DNA of 39,566 nucleotides from NCBI GenBank assembly GCA_009783205.1, contig WRHO01000014.1:1-39566 (forward strand), in the 5' to 3' direction. This document shows, piece by piece, positions 1-8,067 of the stretch. This DNA comes from Oscillospiraceae bacterium. Lineage in GTDB: Bacteria; Bacillota; Clostridia; Oscillospirales; Ruminococcaceae. How positions within the stretch are numbered: the first letter of the stretch is position 1; every line of letters begins with the position of its first letter. The notes under the pieces were generated by a model. It was not told the DNA's origin. It saw nothing but the letters and a program-made list of their open reading frames with translations, and did not search any database. Made by a program: the position numbers and the translations under genes.

Positions 1-821
1 AAATCGTAAAGTTTCGGCGGATTTACGGTTTTCTTTTCGCGCTTGACAGACTTGATTATCGCCGATTTGCCGTCGCAGTCGGATTTTACTTTTTCAGCTT
101 CGACTAAAACGCCCATTTTTTCCGTAAAAGCCGTGAAATTTGCGCAATCAAGGCTGACCATATAATACTTCTCCTTGACGAAATTCTTAATTTTCTTATT
201 ACGCTCGACTATCATCGCAAGGGTAGGGGTCTGAACACGCCCGACTGAAAGAAAAGTGCGATGCAACGCGCTTTCAAGCCTTGTGTAGTTCATACCGACG
301 ATGAAGTCCGCCTTAGCGCGGGCAAATCCTGCGGCATAGAGATTGTCGAATTCTTCCGACGGTTGAAGTGAAGAAAAACCGCTTTTGATTGCCGACTCCT
401 CCAAACTGCTGACCTACAGACGTTTGACAGGCTTTTTGCAATTCGCCGCCGTATAGACGTAACGGAAGATACATTCGCCCTCGCGCCCCTCGTCACAAGC
501 GTTGATTATTTCCGTGACCTCCGCGCTGTTGAGTAGCTTTTTCAAGACCTCAAACTGCTTTTTTGTGTCCTTGTTGACAGAAAGTTTCCACCCGCCGTAT
601 TTTTCGGGGAGAATTGGCAAATGCTCAACTTTCCACGGCTTTTCGGCAAATTTTTCGTCATATTCCTCCGGCTCGGCAAGACCCACCAAATGCCCGTAAC
701 AATATGTCACGATATATTCGCTATTCTCGTAATAACCGTCCTTTCGGCTGTTCGCTCCGAGGACTTTCGCCACCGATTTTGCAACGGACGGTTTCTCGCA
801 GACTATACATTTTTTCGACAT
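1..821 (-). pseudogene. topB: DNA topoisomerase III, interrupted by an in-frame TAG; 3' end outside window
   Basis: Type IA topoisomerase of the kind carried by conjugative elements. The first 135 codons (821 to 417) encode the TOPRIM domain, with KPSVAKSVA near the N-terminus and the metal-binding motif DEGREGE. The frame then meets TAG at 414-416, in the conserved context KRL-stop-VSSLEESAIKSGF. In the family this slot is normally tryptophan (RLWxSS), so a single TGG to TAG change explains it. The same frame stays open from 413 to base 1 and still reads as topoisomerase III (GMNYTRLESAL, SVGRVQTPTLAMIVE, PPKLYD). The catalytic tyrosine would lie beyond the window. The start at 821 has a GGAGGT site and lies 3 bases after the traX stop, so the gene is last in the visible mobile-element operon. 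Alternatives are a sequencing error or readthrough; traX itself ends with TAG, so TAG is a normal stop here. Confidence 0.85.
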
Positions 822-824
822 ACA

Positions 825-1508
825 CTAACCTCCAAAAAATATTTTTATTGCATACAGCAATATGAAGTGAATGGGATAAAACCCGTAAAAGAACCACTTT
901 GGAAACGCCTTGTTTTTACCGTTATTACCGCGTTTTCCGCTGTAAAGAGATAGAGGAATGAGGGAAAGTAACACACCGAACTGAATAAAAAAAGCAGAGC
1001 CGAAGATTGCGAGTTGAAATATTATCACAATCACGGTACAGGACGTGAACGCCGCCGCCAGATTTTCAAAATCCCCTCTGAAACAGCGGAAAATACAACA
1101 CAACATCAACAGCGTTATATCCCAATCGCCGAGCAGCGATAACGCGAAACACGCTCCGACTAAAACTACCCTGACAAATCCTTTAAACCGCTTGTTTTCA
1201 AGGATTGAGAGCATAATCAAAGCGACTGTAAATGTGTAAAGTACGTTCAAGTTTCCGGGGATTATGAGGGAGTAAAATGGTTGAGAAATTACCGCAAAAA
1301 CCGCCATTCTGCCAATATATTTTCGCTTATTGTGAGTGTGAAAAAATCCCTCAACAAGACCGAAGCACATTATGGGGCAGGTCAGCCTCCCGATTATCCG
1401 CATTATAAAATATATCAAAGAATCGGGCGGAACGAAAACATAAGCGGTATGGTCAATCACCATTGCAATTACAGCGATTATTTTCAACGAATTGGCGGAT
1501 AATTTCAT
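825..1508 (-). CDS. traX: TraX family membrane protein
   Basis: A 227-residue protein with about seven to eight hydrophobic segments. It opens with SANSLKIIAVIAMVIDHTAYVF, the hallmark N-terminus of TraX/acyltransferase-like membrane proteins, followed by RIIGRLTCPIMCFGLVEGFFHT. TraX of the F plasmid is involved in acetylating pilin. Copies in Clostridia ride on integrative conjugative elements and their role there is unclear. The ATG overlaps the TGA of the upstream 56-residue gene (ATGA), and the downstream topB begins 3 bases after its TAG stop, which indicates one transcript. The length is typical for the family. It acts in the cell membrane. Confidence 0.85.
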   Translation of the reverse strand: MKLSANSLKIIAVIAMVIDHTAYVFVPPDSLIYFIMRIIGRLTCPIMCFGLVEGFFHTHNKRKYIGRMAVFAVISQPFYSLIIPGNLNVLYTFTVALIMLSILENKRFKGFVRVVLVGACFALSLLGDWDITLLMLCCIFRCFRGDFENLAAAFTSCTVIVIIFQLAIFGSAFFIQFGVLLSLIPLSLYSGKRGNNGKNKAFPKWFFYGFYPIHFILLYAIKIFFGG

Positions 1509-1675
1509 ATTTCGTCACCATAATCGGCAGGGAATTTCACGCTGAACATATCACAGTCGCCCCTATTACACCACTCGCAGACGTGCGTTTTTCTGTCGTT
1601 TTCAATCTCGCTGATTATGACGTTACGGTCGTGGTTTTTAACGCTGTTCGCGCAGCGTTCGCATAGGATTAGCAT
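1505..1675 (-). CDS. Small cysteine-rich (probable zinc-binding) protein, 56 aa
   Basis: This short frame reads MLILCERCANSV at the start and contains CERC, then CEWC, then another Cys in GDCDMF. The spaced CxxC pairs suggest a zinc knuckle. A GAGGAG ribosome binding site lies within the end of the antirepressor gene, and the TGA overlaps the traX ATG by the ATGA arrangement, so translational coupling is likely. It lies between antirepressor and traX in the mobile-element operon. I do not recognise a named family; a small accessory protein of the conjugative or phage-like element is the best inference. Confidence 0.7.
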   Translation of the reverse strand: MLILCERCANSVKNHDRNVIISEIENDRKTHVCEWCNRGDCDMFSVKFPADYGDEI

Positions 1676-1680
1676 AATGG

Positions 1681-2550
1681 TCAACTCCTCTCGGCAGTCG
1701 GAGTAATACCATAAAACTCCAAAATGTCATAGAGGAAGCGACGCCCGCGCTGAGTCCAAACGGTAAGAACAATCGCCTTGCCGCCCTTTTGAATTGTCAC
1801 CGTTTCGGTGTAGCCGAGACCGGTGTAACGCTGACGGAGTACCCACGTTCCGCTTACTTTGTACTGAACGCCGATGTCGCGGAGCAGTTGGTTGAATCTC
1901 ATTGCAGACATATTATAGTCCTTTGCGATAATCGTTACGGGGATTGCGTTTTCGCACTCTAAAACCGTTTCGCAGTATTCCGCTTTCGGGAGAATGACTC
2001 CGATGCAATCTTCGAGAATCTCGGTTTCAACGCGCAGACCCTCGTTCTCCGTCAAAACACCCACAAGGTCTGCTTTTAAGGCTCTGTTTTTCTTTTCAAG
2101 CGATTTTTTCGCACTGCGTTCTTTGAGTAGGTCTTCAAAGAAATGATTTCTCTCTTCTTCGCTTTCCGCAAGATGTTGGCGGAGTTCGTCGGTGACGTAA
2201 CAGCCCGTTTTGCGAATTGTAGGAATTACTTCCATAGTCAGCCACTTGCGAAATGCTTGGGCATTCGGCTTGTCGGAACGAAGTATGACGGCATAGAGTC
2301 CAGACTCGCTAATCACTGTCACACCGCGGTTCGGTAAGTTCAAACCTAAATCTGATTTAGGTTTGAAAAATACTTTTTCGTCCGATTCCAGTCTGTTCGC
2401 AACTGTTGTCGGATTCAGCAATCCAAGAGCTTTGCAAACGTCCGAAAGCACCCACCACGGTTGACCGTCGATTTCAACAACTCTTACCTTTCCAAATTGA
2501 ATGTTGCTGAACACCATAACTTGGTTTTGAGTTTGTTCTTGTGTACGCAT
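1681..2550 (-). CDS. Phage-type antirepressor (BRO-N plus KilAC/ANT domains)
   Basis: A 289-residue protein. Residues about 12-115 match the BRO N-terminal domain (GKVRVVEIDGQPWWVLSDVCKALGL, then ISESGLYAVILRSDKPNAQAFRKWL and EVIPTIRKTG). A charged helical stretch at about 120-170 is probably a coiled coil. The C-terminal part (PVTIIAKDYNMSAMRFNQLLRD, then GTWVLRQRYTGLGYT and TQRGRRFLYDIL) is the antirepressor KilAC domain. Such proteins counter phage or element repressors and bind DNA. The start is supported by an AGGAGG site just upstream. It heads an operon running into the 56-residue protein, traX and topB, which marks this stretch as part of a prophage or conjugative element. No integrase or attachment site is visible. 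Confidence 0.88.
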   Translation of the reverse strand: MRTQEQTQNQVMVFSNIQFGKVRVVEIDGQPWWVLSDVCKALGLLNPTTVANRLESDEKVFFKPKSDLGLNLPNRGVTVISESGLYAVILRSDKPNAQAFRKWLTMEVIPTIRKTGCYVTDELRQHLAESEEERNHFFEDLLKERSAKKSLEKKNRALKADLVGVLTENEGLRVETEILEDCIGVILPKAEYCETVLECENAIPVTIIAKDYNMSAMRFNQLLRDIGVQYKVSGTWVLRQRYTGLGYTETVTIQKGGKAIVLTVWTQRGRRFLYDILEFYGITPTAERS

Positions 2551-2600
2551 AGAAAAATCCTCCTAATTTTTTTCGATTACAAAAATCGGTTTCAATAGAA

Positions 2601-2634
2601 AAAGCCCTCTTGTTTTTTCAAACAGGAGGGCTTT
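2601..2634 (-). terminator. Hairpin with minus-strand T run, upstream of antirepressor
   Basis: Arms AAAGCCCTCTTGTTT and AAACAGGAGGGCTTT pair with one G:T position and are followed on the minus strand by TTTTT. It stands about 50 bases before the antirepressor start, so it either ends transcription from the small genes upstream or acts as an attenuator in the antirepressor leader. Bases 2551-2924 contain no other gene that I can support. Confidence 0.65.
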
Positions 2635-2649
2635 GCTATGTATTTCTGT

Positions 2650-2686
2650 ATTTCAGCAGATATTCGTCATTACGCTGAAATTTCAG
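2650..2686. promoter_or_regulatory. Overlapping inverted repeats, possible operator
   Basis: ATTTCAGC (2650-2657) is mirrored by GCTGAAAT (2674-2681), and the perfect palindrome CTGAAATTTCAG occupies 2675-2686. The cluster lies upstream of the antirepressor in a stretch without coding sequence. An operator for the element's regulator is possible but unproven. Confidence 0.35.
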
Positions 2687-2786
2687 GGGATTATTTTTTA
2701 ATATTTGTGTGGTTATACGATTTTTGTTTTTTACGTTTTTTATGACTTATCGCTGTAATTAAACTGAAAACGATGGAAAAAAGGCA

Positions 2787-2823
2787 TAAAAAAAGACCGA
2801 CTCACATTAAATGAATCGGTCTT
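2787..2823 (-). terminator. Rho-independent terminator after the 55-residue gene
   Basis: Stem AAGACCGA (2793-2800) pairs with TCGGTCTT (2816-2823), and seven T residues follow on the minus strand (A run at 2788-2794). It ends the two small minus-strand genes. Confidence 0.75.
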
Positions 2824-2924
2824 CTTCGTATTCCGTTTGCCCATAGCCATTAAATTACTGGTTTTATGGGGTTTTTCCGAGTTGTCTTACGTCAGCCCCT
2901 TTAAAAGCGGGGGGGTTGTTGTGG

Positions 2925-3092
2925 TTATGTGTTGTTTTCATACAGAAGTTTTTCGGTTTCGTCAAAAGTTTCTTTGCCGAGAACGGCACACATTCTGTTG
3001 TAGAGTTTTTCGCCGTCAATTTCACCGTGTTTGAACTCTATAACAGGTGTTGCTATGCTTCTTTTGAGAGCTTCAAATTCTTTGATGTTCAT
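2925..3092 (-). CDS. Small hypothetical protein, 55 aa
   Basis: The frame reads MNIKEFEALKRS to the end KLLYENNT, stop TAA. It is acidic and likely helical, with one cysteine and no membrane segment. A purine-rich GGGGGAAA site precedes the ATG. A TATAAT box (3117-3122 on the plus strand) lies 25 bases upstream, within a repeat shared with the promoter of the neighbouring 59-residue gene. I do not recognise the family. Its place next to an antirepressor suggests an accessory gene of the mobile element. Confidence 0.6.
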   Translation of the reverse strand: MNIKEFEALKRSIATPVIEFKHGEIDGEKLYNRMCAVLGKETFDETEKLLYENNT

Positions 3093-3116
3093 GGTGATTT
3101 CCCCCTTTTTTGTTAT

Positions 3117-3145
3117 ATTATACCGCGATTATTTAAGATTATCTT
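3117..3145 (-). promoter_or_regulatory. Promoter of the 55-residue gene (repeat copy 2)
   Basis: Minus-strand TATAAT at 3122-3117 lies in the block AAATAATCGCGGTATAAT, which differs by one base from the block at 3332-3349. The -35 (AAGATA) is weak, so a shared activator or repressor may use the common block. Confidence 0.5.
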
Positions 3146-3308
3146 TCCATTCCTCGAAACGTCTTCTTACATCTTCTACATCTTCTTTTTCCATTACCGC
3201 TTCGGTGTGCGCTATTTGTGATTTAGTAGTTTCGGGAAAAGCCTCCGCCATATATAATGAGAAAAGTTTGTCTTTTTCCGTGTGCCGTGTATCAATTTGA
3301 GACATCAT
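3129..3308 (-). CDS. Small hypothetical protein, 59 aa
   Basis: The frame begins MMSQIDTRHTEKDKL and ends RRFEEWKDNLK. It is hydrophilic, rich in Glu/Lys, and probably helical. A GGGGGGAGAAT ribosome binding site and a consensus promoter (TTGACA, 17 bases, TATAAT) stand upstream, which supports real expression although the gene is short. It is followed by the 55-residue gene, whose promoter begins inside its stop codon. The family is not recognised. A small regulator or an antitoxin-like protein is possible, but nothing in the sequence proves it. Confidence 0.6.
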   Translation of the reverse strand: MMSQIDTRHTEKDKLFSLYMAEAFPETTKSQIAHTEAVMEKEDVEDVRRRFEEWKDNLK

Positions 3309-3331
3309 ATTCTCCCCCCCTTTTGCCTATT

Positions 3332-3360
3332 ATTATACAGCGATTATTTGGGCTTGTCAA
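3332..3360 (-). promoter_or_regulatory. Sigma-70-type promoter of the 59-residue gene
   Basis: Minus-strand TTGACA (3360-3355) and TATAAT (3337-3332) are separated by exactly 17 bases. The -10 is part of an 18-base block repeated with one mismatch at 3117-3134. Confidence 0.75.
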
Positions 3361-3375
3361 GTGTTTCGCAAAGAA

Positions 3376-3400
3376 AACCCGCATTAATGTGGCGCGGGTT
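3376..3400 (-). terminator. Terminator of the chemotaxis receptor gene
   Basis: AACCCGC (3376-3382) pairs with GCGGGTT (3394-3400), followed on the minus strand by TTTCTTT. It lies directly after the receptor gene's stop codon. Confidence 0.65.
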
Positions 3401-3408
3401 TCCTATTG

Positions 3409-5496
3409 TTATGCTTTCAATTTAAACTGTGATACTAAATCGCCGAGCATATCCGATTGTCCGCTCATTTCCTCGGAAGCCGCCGCGCTTTGTTCGGCGG
3501 TTGCGGAATTTTGTTGAATAACCTGTGACACCTGGTCAATACCCGTGCTGACTTGTTCCATGGCTCCGCTTTGTTGTGCCGAAATAGCTTGAACGCTTTC
3601 TACCTTTTCGGCATTTCTGCGCGATAAATCGGCGACAGACTTCAAGCTTTCATTAACCTGTTCAACGATTCTGTTTCCGTCCTCAACACTTTTTGTACTG
3701 CTCTCGAGCAATGATGCGGTTTCCTTAGCCGCCTCTGCCGATTTTGAGGCAAGGTTACGCACCTCCTCCGCGACAACCGCAAAGCCTTTACCGTGTTGAC
3801 CCGCTCTCGCCGCCTCGACAGCCGCATTTAACGCTAAAATATTGGTTTGGAACGCGATATCGTCAATAACCTTTGTTGTCTTAAATATATCCTTTGATTT
3901 ATCGTTAATTGTGTGCATGGCGTCGGTCATTTGATTCATTTGCTCCATACAGATGTTCATGAGTCTGCCCGACTCCTTCGCTTCCTCCAATGCCGCAGAA
4001 GCATTTTCGGCATTATCCTTTGCCATTGTGTTAATCTCCATGATAGACGCCGATAATTGTTCTACAACAGACGCCTGTTCAGTTGAACCCTGCGCCAAAA
4101 CCTGCGCCCCCTCCGCAACCTGTTTTGAACCGTGTGAGACCTGTACGGTAGAGCTGTTAATGCTGTTGAGCGTGGTATTGGTCATTTCTAACATTCTGTT
4201 TATTGATTTGCTCATTACATCTGCGTCGCTTCTTACCTGAACCGATACGGAATAATCGCCGTGTGCTATTTTATCCATTGTTTCGGCTTGTGTTTTTATA
4301 CTGTTTGAAATATCAATAAATGAACGCTCGAGGAGTGTTATTTCGTTTCTTGTGAAAGAATTGTCTGATTTTAAATCGTTATTTACATCACCGATGGCTA
4401 TTTTTTCCGCCATCGCCTTTATAACGGGAAGCTTTTTCAACCCGTTGCTTATAAGCGCGAACATTGTTATTCCGGTAATGAGAACAAGCCCGACGCCCAC
4501 GAGTACAACGAGCATAATCATTCGATTTGACGCCGCATTAACCGTTTTTTGCGGGACAAAGCCGCATACTGCCCAGTATCTGTCGGTTTCGCCAATCATA
4601 ACGCCGTGTACAAGAATTTTCATGTACGTATTTGTTACATCTGAATACGCGTCAATTTGTATATCGCCGCCGTTATTAAGTATTGATTCTATTTGTGTCG
4701 CGTAATCGTTCATCCATGTTATTTTAAAGCTTTCTAAAATCATATCTGTTTTTCTGTGCGTGGCAATAGAGCCGTTGGGCGATATTACCGACAAATACCC
4801 GTCGTCAAGAATTGACGCCGCGTTCATAATTTCGGTTACATTGCTCAAATCAATATCCATTCCGACTACGCCCGCGGTTTTTCCGTCGTGAATTATCGGA
4901 ATGGCTATCGAATAAATAGCAATCGTTTCTCCGCCTATTTCATAGGGATACGGGTCGGTAATGTACGGCTTTTGCGAATCCCTCGCCCCTTGATAATACA
5001 AACCGTCCTCCGGGTCTTCATAATCTGCTAAAGGCTCGCCGTTAATCCCACTTCCGTCTCTGAATAAATAAGGCACAAACCGCCCCGTGTCATCGTGATA
5101 CTTGTTTATATTAACGTGTTCCTTGTCCTTACCGTCGAGCGCGTCGGGTTCCCAACAAGTCCATATAGCTAAAATGTTATGGTCGGTTGAAAGAACCTCC
5201 TCAAGACAGTCTAAGATATCGACGCGCACATCGTAATCCTCTCCCATTTCTGCCATACCGCGCCAATAATCCTCAACAACGGGCGCAAGCACCGATACCG
5301 ATGCATAGCCATAATTACTGAGCGATATGAACAAATTCGAGTTTTCGTTCACCCGCGCGTCCATTAATCTTTCCGTCATATCTAAGGTTGACGTTGATGA
5401 TACCGAACCGACAATCACAACCAAAATTGTTACCCCCGCCAATAATACCGCAAGAACGGGAATTAATACCGACATTTTTAAACTCATTTTTTTCAT
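3409..5496 (-). CDS. Methyl-accepting chemotaxis protein with Cache sensor
   Basis: A 695-residue transmembrane receptor. An N-terminal membrane helix (about residues 9-32, [22 protein letters not shown]) is followed by an extracellular Cache-type sensor of about 260 residues ([19 protein letters not shown], then [12 protein letters not shown]). A second membrane helix ([18 protein letters not shown]), a HAMP-like linker and a cytoplasmic signalling domain come next. The signalling tip reads [18 protein letters not shown] and [20 protein letters not shown], the conserved contact site for CheA and CheW. The start at 5496 is chosen over an in-frame upstream ATG at 5565 because GGGAGGAG lies just before it and the membrane helix follows directly. 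The gene stands alone with its own promoter and terminator. The ligand cannot be told from the sequence; its presence implies a chemotactic, probably flagellated, cell. Confidence 0.93.
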   Translation of the reverse strand: MKKMSLKMSVLIPVLAVLLAGVTILVVIVGSVSSTSTLDMTERLMDARVNENSNLFISLSNYGYASVSVLAPVVEDYWRGMAEMGEDYDVRVDILDCLEEVLSTDHNILAIWTCWEPDALDGKDKEHVNINKYHDDTGRFVPYLFRDGSGINGEPLADYEDPEDGLYYQGARDSQKPYITDPYPYEIGGETIAIYSIAIPIIHDGKTAGVVGMDIDLSNVTEIMNAASILDDGYLSVISPNGSIATHRKTDMILESFKITWMNDYATQIESILNNGGDIQIDAYSDVTNTYMKILVHGVMIGETDRYWAVCGFVPQKTVNAASNRMIMLVVLVGVGLVLITGITMFALISNGLKKLPVIKAMAEKIAIGDVNNDLKSDNSFTRNEITLLERSFIDISNSIKTQAETMDKIAHGDYSVSVQVRSDADVMSKSINRMLEMTNTTLNSINSSTVQVSHGSKQVAEGAQVLAQGSTEQASVVEQLSASIMEINTMAKDNAENASAALEEAKESGRLMNICMEQMNQMTDAMHTINDKSKDIFKTTKVIDDIAFQTNILALNAAVEAARAGQHGKGFAVVAEEVRNLASKSAEAAKETASLLESSTKSVEDGNRIVEQVNESLKSVADLSRRNAEKVESVQAISAQQSGAMEQVSTGIDQVSQVIQQNSATAEQSAAASEEMSGQSDMLGDLVSQFKLKA

Positions 5497-5553
5497 AAAA
5501 AACTCCTCCCACAATGGACTCGGCAGTTCATAATAGACTGCTCGACTTTTTAC

Positions 5554-5582
5554 ATTGTAACACAAATTTTACGAATAATCAA
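5554..5582 (-). promoter_or_regulatory. Promoter of the chemotaxis receptor
   Basis: Minus-strand TTGATT (5582-5577), a 17-base spacer, and TACAAT (5559-5554), about 60 bases upstream of the receptor start. Confidence 0.6.
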
Positions 5583-5634
5583 CTTTTTTTTGAAAAAATC
5601 GAAACAATTTTACATAATCTATAAAGGCAACCTC

Positions 5635-5688
5635 AAAAAAATATGACCGTTATCAACCACGGGGAAAAACCCGCAGTTGATAACGGTC
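5635..5688 (-). terminator. Terminator of the pst-phoU operon
   Basis: A 13-base perfect stem, GACCGTTATCAAC (5645-5657) with GTTGATAACGGTC (5676-5688), plus an inner GGGG/CCC pairing. A seven-T run follows on the minus strand. It lies 24 bases after the phoU stop. Confidence 0.85.
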
Positions 5689-5711
5689 GTTAATGTGTTA
5701 TATGTTTAACT

Positions 5712-6377
5712 TTACATAATCTTAATATCCTTATGAATTCCGGTAAGGGAGAACACGACCCACTCGGCGATATTAACCGCATGGTCGCCAATTCGCTCAA
5801 AGTATTTTGCTACCATCATGAAGTCCATCGACTGGTCAACGTGTTCAACATCTTGTTTAATCATCTCGATTAACTTCTGTTTCACCTCTACAAACAAATC
5901 ATCAACAATATCATCGGCGGCAATTACCTTTTTAGCCAGTGAAACGTCTTTATTTACAAAAGAGTCGATTGCCATACTAAGCATATTCATTGTTTCCTCT
6001 GCCATTTTCGGAATATGCACAAGCTTCTTCATATATTGACTTTTAGAAAGGAAAATCGTAATTTCCGAAATATCGGTAGCGTGGTCGCCTATTCTCTCTA
6101 AATCTGTAATAATTTTCAAGACGGCGGAAATTGCTCTTAAATCCCCCGCGACCGGTTGTTGCCTTAAAATAATATCGAGACAAAGGCTTTCGATTTCCTT
6201 TTCCATTCCGTCAATCTCTTCATCTGCTCCGATTGCCTTATTAGCCAACTCCACATTCTGCTCAACAAGCCCTCTGACTGCGTCGTGAATCGCGCTTTCC
6301 ACCATTTTGCTCATTTGAATTAATGAATCGTTAAGCTTTGACAATTGCCTGTCAAATTTTGTTCTTGTACTGCTCAT
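5712..6377 (-). CDS. phoU: Phosphate transport system regulator PhoU
   Basis: A 221-residue all-helical protein, the usual PhoU length, built from two similar three-helix domains. Each domain carries the family's acidic metal-binding motif: ITDLERIGDHATDI around residues 90-103 and VAKYFERIGDHAVNIAEW around 190-207. PhoU links the Pst transporter to the phosphate-sensing histidine kinase and damps the response when phosphate is plentiful. It is the last gene of the operon, 31 bases after pstB2, and is followed by a strong terminator. The partner two-component pair (PhoR/PhoP) is not in the window. Confidence 0.95.
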   Translation of the reverse strand: MSSTRTKFDRQLSKLNDSLIQMSKMVESAIHDAVRGLVEQNVELANKAIGADEEIDGMEKEIESLCLDIILRQQPVAGDLRAISAVLKIITDLERIGDHATDISEITIFLSKSQYMKKLVHIPKMAEETMNMLSMAIDSFVNKDVSLAKKVIAADDIVDDLFVEVKQKLIEMIKQDVEHVDQSMDFMMVAKYFERIGDHAVNIAEWVVFSLTGIHKDIKIM

Positions 6378-6408
6378 AAATACTTCTGCCTTTCATAAAA
6401 CATTATTT

Positions 6409-7179
6409 TTAACCGAAACGTCCGGTAATATAATCGCTCGTTCTTTGGTCTTTTGGGCTTTTAAAAATCTCAGAGTTGGTTCCCTCTTCCACCAATTCGC
6501 CCATAAGCATAAACGCAACCCTGTCGGAAACGCGACTCGCTTGTGCAATATTATGCGGGGAAATGATGATTGTGTATTCCTTTTTCAACTGCATCATAGA
6601 CTCTTCAATTTTTGCGGTTGAAATAGGGTCAAGCCCCGAACAGGCTCTGTCGATAAGTATAACCTCGGGCTTTAACGCAAGCACCCTCGCTACGCACATA
6701 CGTTGTTGTTGTCCGCCGGAAAGACTCATTGCGGGAATGTCGAGCCTGTCTTTAACTTCGTCCCACAATGCCGCTTGGGTAAGCGATATTTCAACCGCTT
6801 CGTCAATTTCGCGACGACTTTTACCGACGAGGCGAAGTCCGTAACATACATTTTCACGAATAGACAACGGTAAAGGGGTAGGAACTTCAAAAACTACGCC
6901 GACCTTACGGCGAAGCTCGGTTACGTTTACGTCGTTACCGTAAACATTTTTTCCGTCTAACAATACCTCGCCCTCCATATGCGCTTCGTGGTTTAAATCA
7001 CAAAGCCGATTGAGCGAACGAAGAAGTGTGGTTGTTCCCGAATTTGCCGGGCCGAAAACCGATAAAATTTGATTAGACCTTATACTGAGATTAAGATTAT
7101 CAATTACCTTTTTCTTGCCGTAGTAAAAACTAAAGTTCTTTATTTCGATTTTATTCTCGGAAGCCGTAACATTTGACAT
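6409..7179 (-). CDS. pstB: PstB2: Pst ATPase homologue with degenerate catalytic motifs
   Basis: A 256-residue ABC ATPase of the PstB family. Residues 43-50 read GPANSGTT where PstB has GPSGCGKS, so the Walker A lysine is Thr49 (codon ACA). The Q-loop glutamine is Glu (VGVVFEVPTPLP), and the Walker B glutamate is Arg (ILIDRACSGLDP). The signature motif LSGGQQQR and the switch histidine (ISPHNIAQ) are intact. On its own it should bind or hydrolyse ATP poorly. Its intact signature could complete the ATP site of PstB1, whose signature is degenerate. The ATG at 7179 is chosen over a GTG at 7197 because AGGAGA lies between them; that GTG overlaps the pstA stop. The frame is undamaged over its full length, so this is not a decaying pseudogene. 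Confidence 0.92.
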   Translation of the reverse strand: MSNVTASENKIEIKNFSFYYGKKKVIDNLNLSIRSNQILSVFGPANSGTTTLLRSLNRLCDLNHEAHMEGEVLLDGKNVYGNDVNVTELRRKVGVVFEVPTPLPLSIRENVCYGLRLVGKSRREIDEAVEISLTQAALWDEVKDRLDIPAMSLSGGQQQRMCVARVLALKPEVILIDRACSGLDPISTAKIEESMMQLKKEYTIIISPHNIAQASRVSDRVAFMLMGELVEEGTNSEIFKSPKDQRTSDYITGRFG

Positions 7180-7193
7180 AATCTTTTCTCCTA

Positions 7194-8051
7194 TCACCTA
7201 TTCACCGTTCTCTTTGACACAAATCTGTCAACGAGCATATTAGCCACTACATTGATTAAGAATATAAGAATAATCAAAATCGCCGCCGTGCCGTATGCGT
7301 TTTCCATTGATGTTCCTTCGGTCGCCAACATATAAAAGTGTACAGCCATTGTACGGGTCGGAGAAAACAAGCTCGAAGCCATTCGCAAAGCCGACCCCGC
7401 AGTGAGCATTACCGCCGCCGTTTCCGCGACGCAACGTCCAACGCTTAGTATAACCCCGTTAGCGATACCGCGTATTGCCGACGGTGTAACCGCCAACCTT
7501 ATAGTCTGCCACTTTGTCGCCCCGAGAGAAAAGCTTACCTCTCTGTAAATTTTCGGTACGGATAAAATCGCTTCCTCCGATGTACGTATAACGGTAGGGA
7601 GAATCATTAACGCCATTGTTAAACCGCCGGCTAATATCGACCACCCCAAATCGAGGGTTACGACAAAAAAGATAAATCCGAAAAGCCCGTATACGATTGA
7701 AGGGATTCCTGCAAGTGATTCCGCACCGAATCGAATAATTCGAGGGATAATCCCGCCGCGTGTATATTCAGCTAAATAGTACGCGGTTCCTATACCGAAC
7801 GGCAATGCGATTAAAACCGCGACAACCGTCAGCAGTAATGTACCTACGATTGCGGAAGAGATTCCGCCCTCTTTACCCATGTTACGCGGAATTTCGGTTA
7901 AAAAGCTCCATGTTACGTGGGGCAGCCCTTTAATAAGAATAAACACCATTATCGCAATAAGAACGCCTATTACTATGACCGCCACAGACCAAATCAAAAT
8001 TGTTGCAATTATATGAATAACCCGAGCAATCTGTGAAGAATTACTTTTCAT
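7194..8051 (-). CDS. pstA: Phosphate ABC transporter permease PstA
   Basis: A 285-residue membrane permease with six predicted helices. The cytoplasmic coupling loop reads REVSFSLGATKWQTIRLAVTPSAIRGIANGVIL, with the EAA-type ALGA/LGATKW motif that docks on the ATPase. GIPSIVYGLFGFIFF and ALMILPTVIRTSEEA are typical of Pst permeases. It pairs with PstC to form the phosphate channel in the cell membrane. A GAGGTTAGAG ribosome binding site precedes the ATG, and the gene lies 16 bases after pstC. The ribosome binding site for pstB2 overlaps its stop codon, which suggests coupled translation. Confidence 0.94.
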   Translation of the reverse strand: MKSNSSQIARVIHIIATILIWSVAVIVIGVLIAIMVFILIKGLPHVTWSFLTEIPRNMGKEGGISSAIVGTLLLTVVAVLIALPFGIGTAYYLAEYTRGGIIPRIIRFGAESLAGIPSIVYGLFGFIFFVVTLDLGWSILAGGLTMALMILPTVIRTSEEAILSVPKIYREVSFSLGATKWQTIRLAVTPSAIRGIANGVILSVGRCVAETAAVMLTAGSALRMASSLFSPTRTMAVHFYMLATEGTSMENAYGTAAILIILIFLINVVANMLVDRFVSKRTVNR

Positions 8052-8067
8052 ACTCTAACCTCGTTTA

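Noticed and set aside
414-416. TAG recoded as a sense codon throughout the genome
   Set aside because: traX ends with TAG at 825-827 at a natural boundary followed by a ribosome-bound start. No tRNA with anticodon CTA is visible in the window.
5626-5634. GGCAACCTC, matching the first nine bases of the MITE end
   Set aside because: No inverted partner, no target duplication and no further similarity. A nine-base match can occur by chance.
6409-7179. pstB2 as a decaying pseudogene
   Set aside because: The frame is full length with a good ribosome binding site, an intact signature and switch histidine. Its losses match exactly the motifs that PstB1 retains, which is not expected of random decay.
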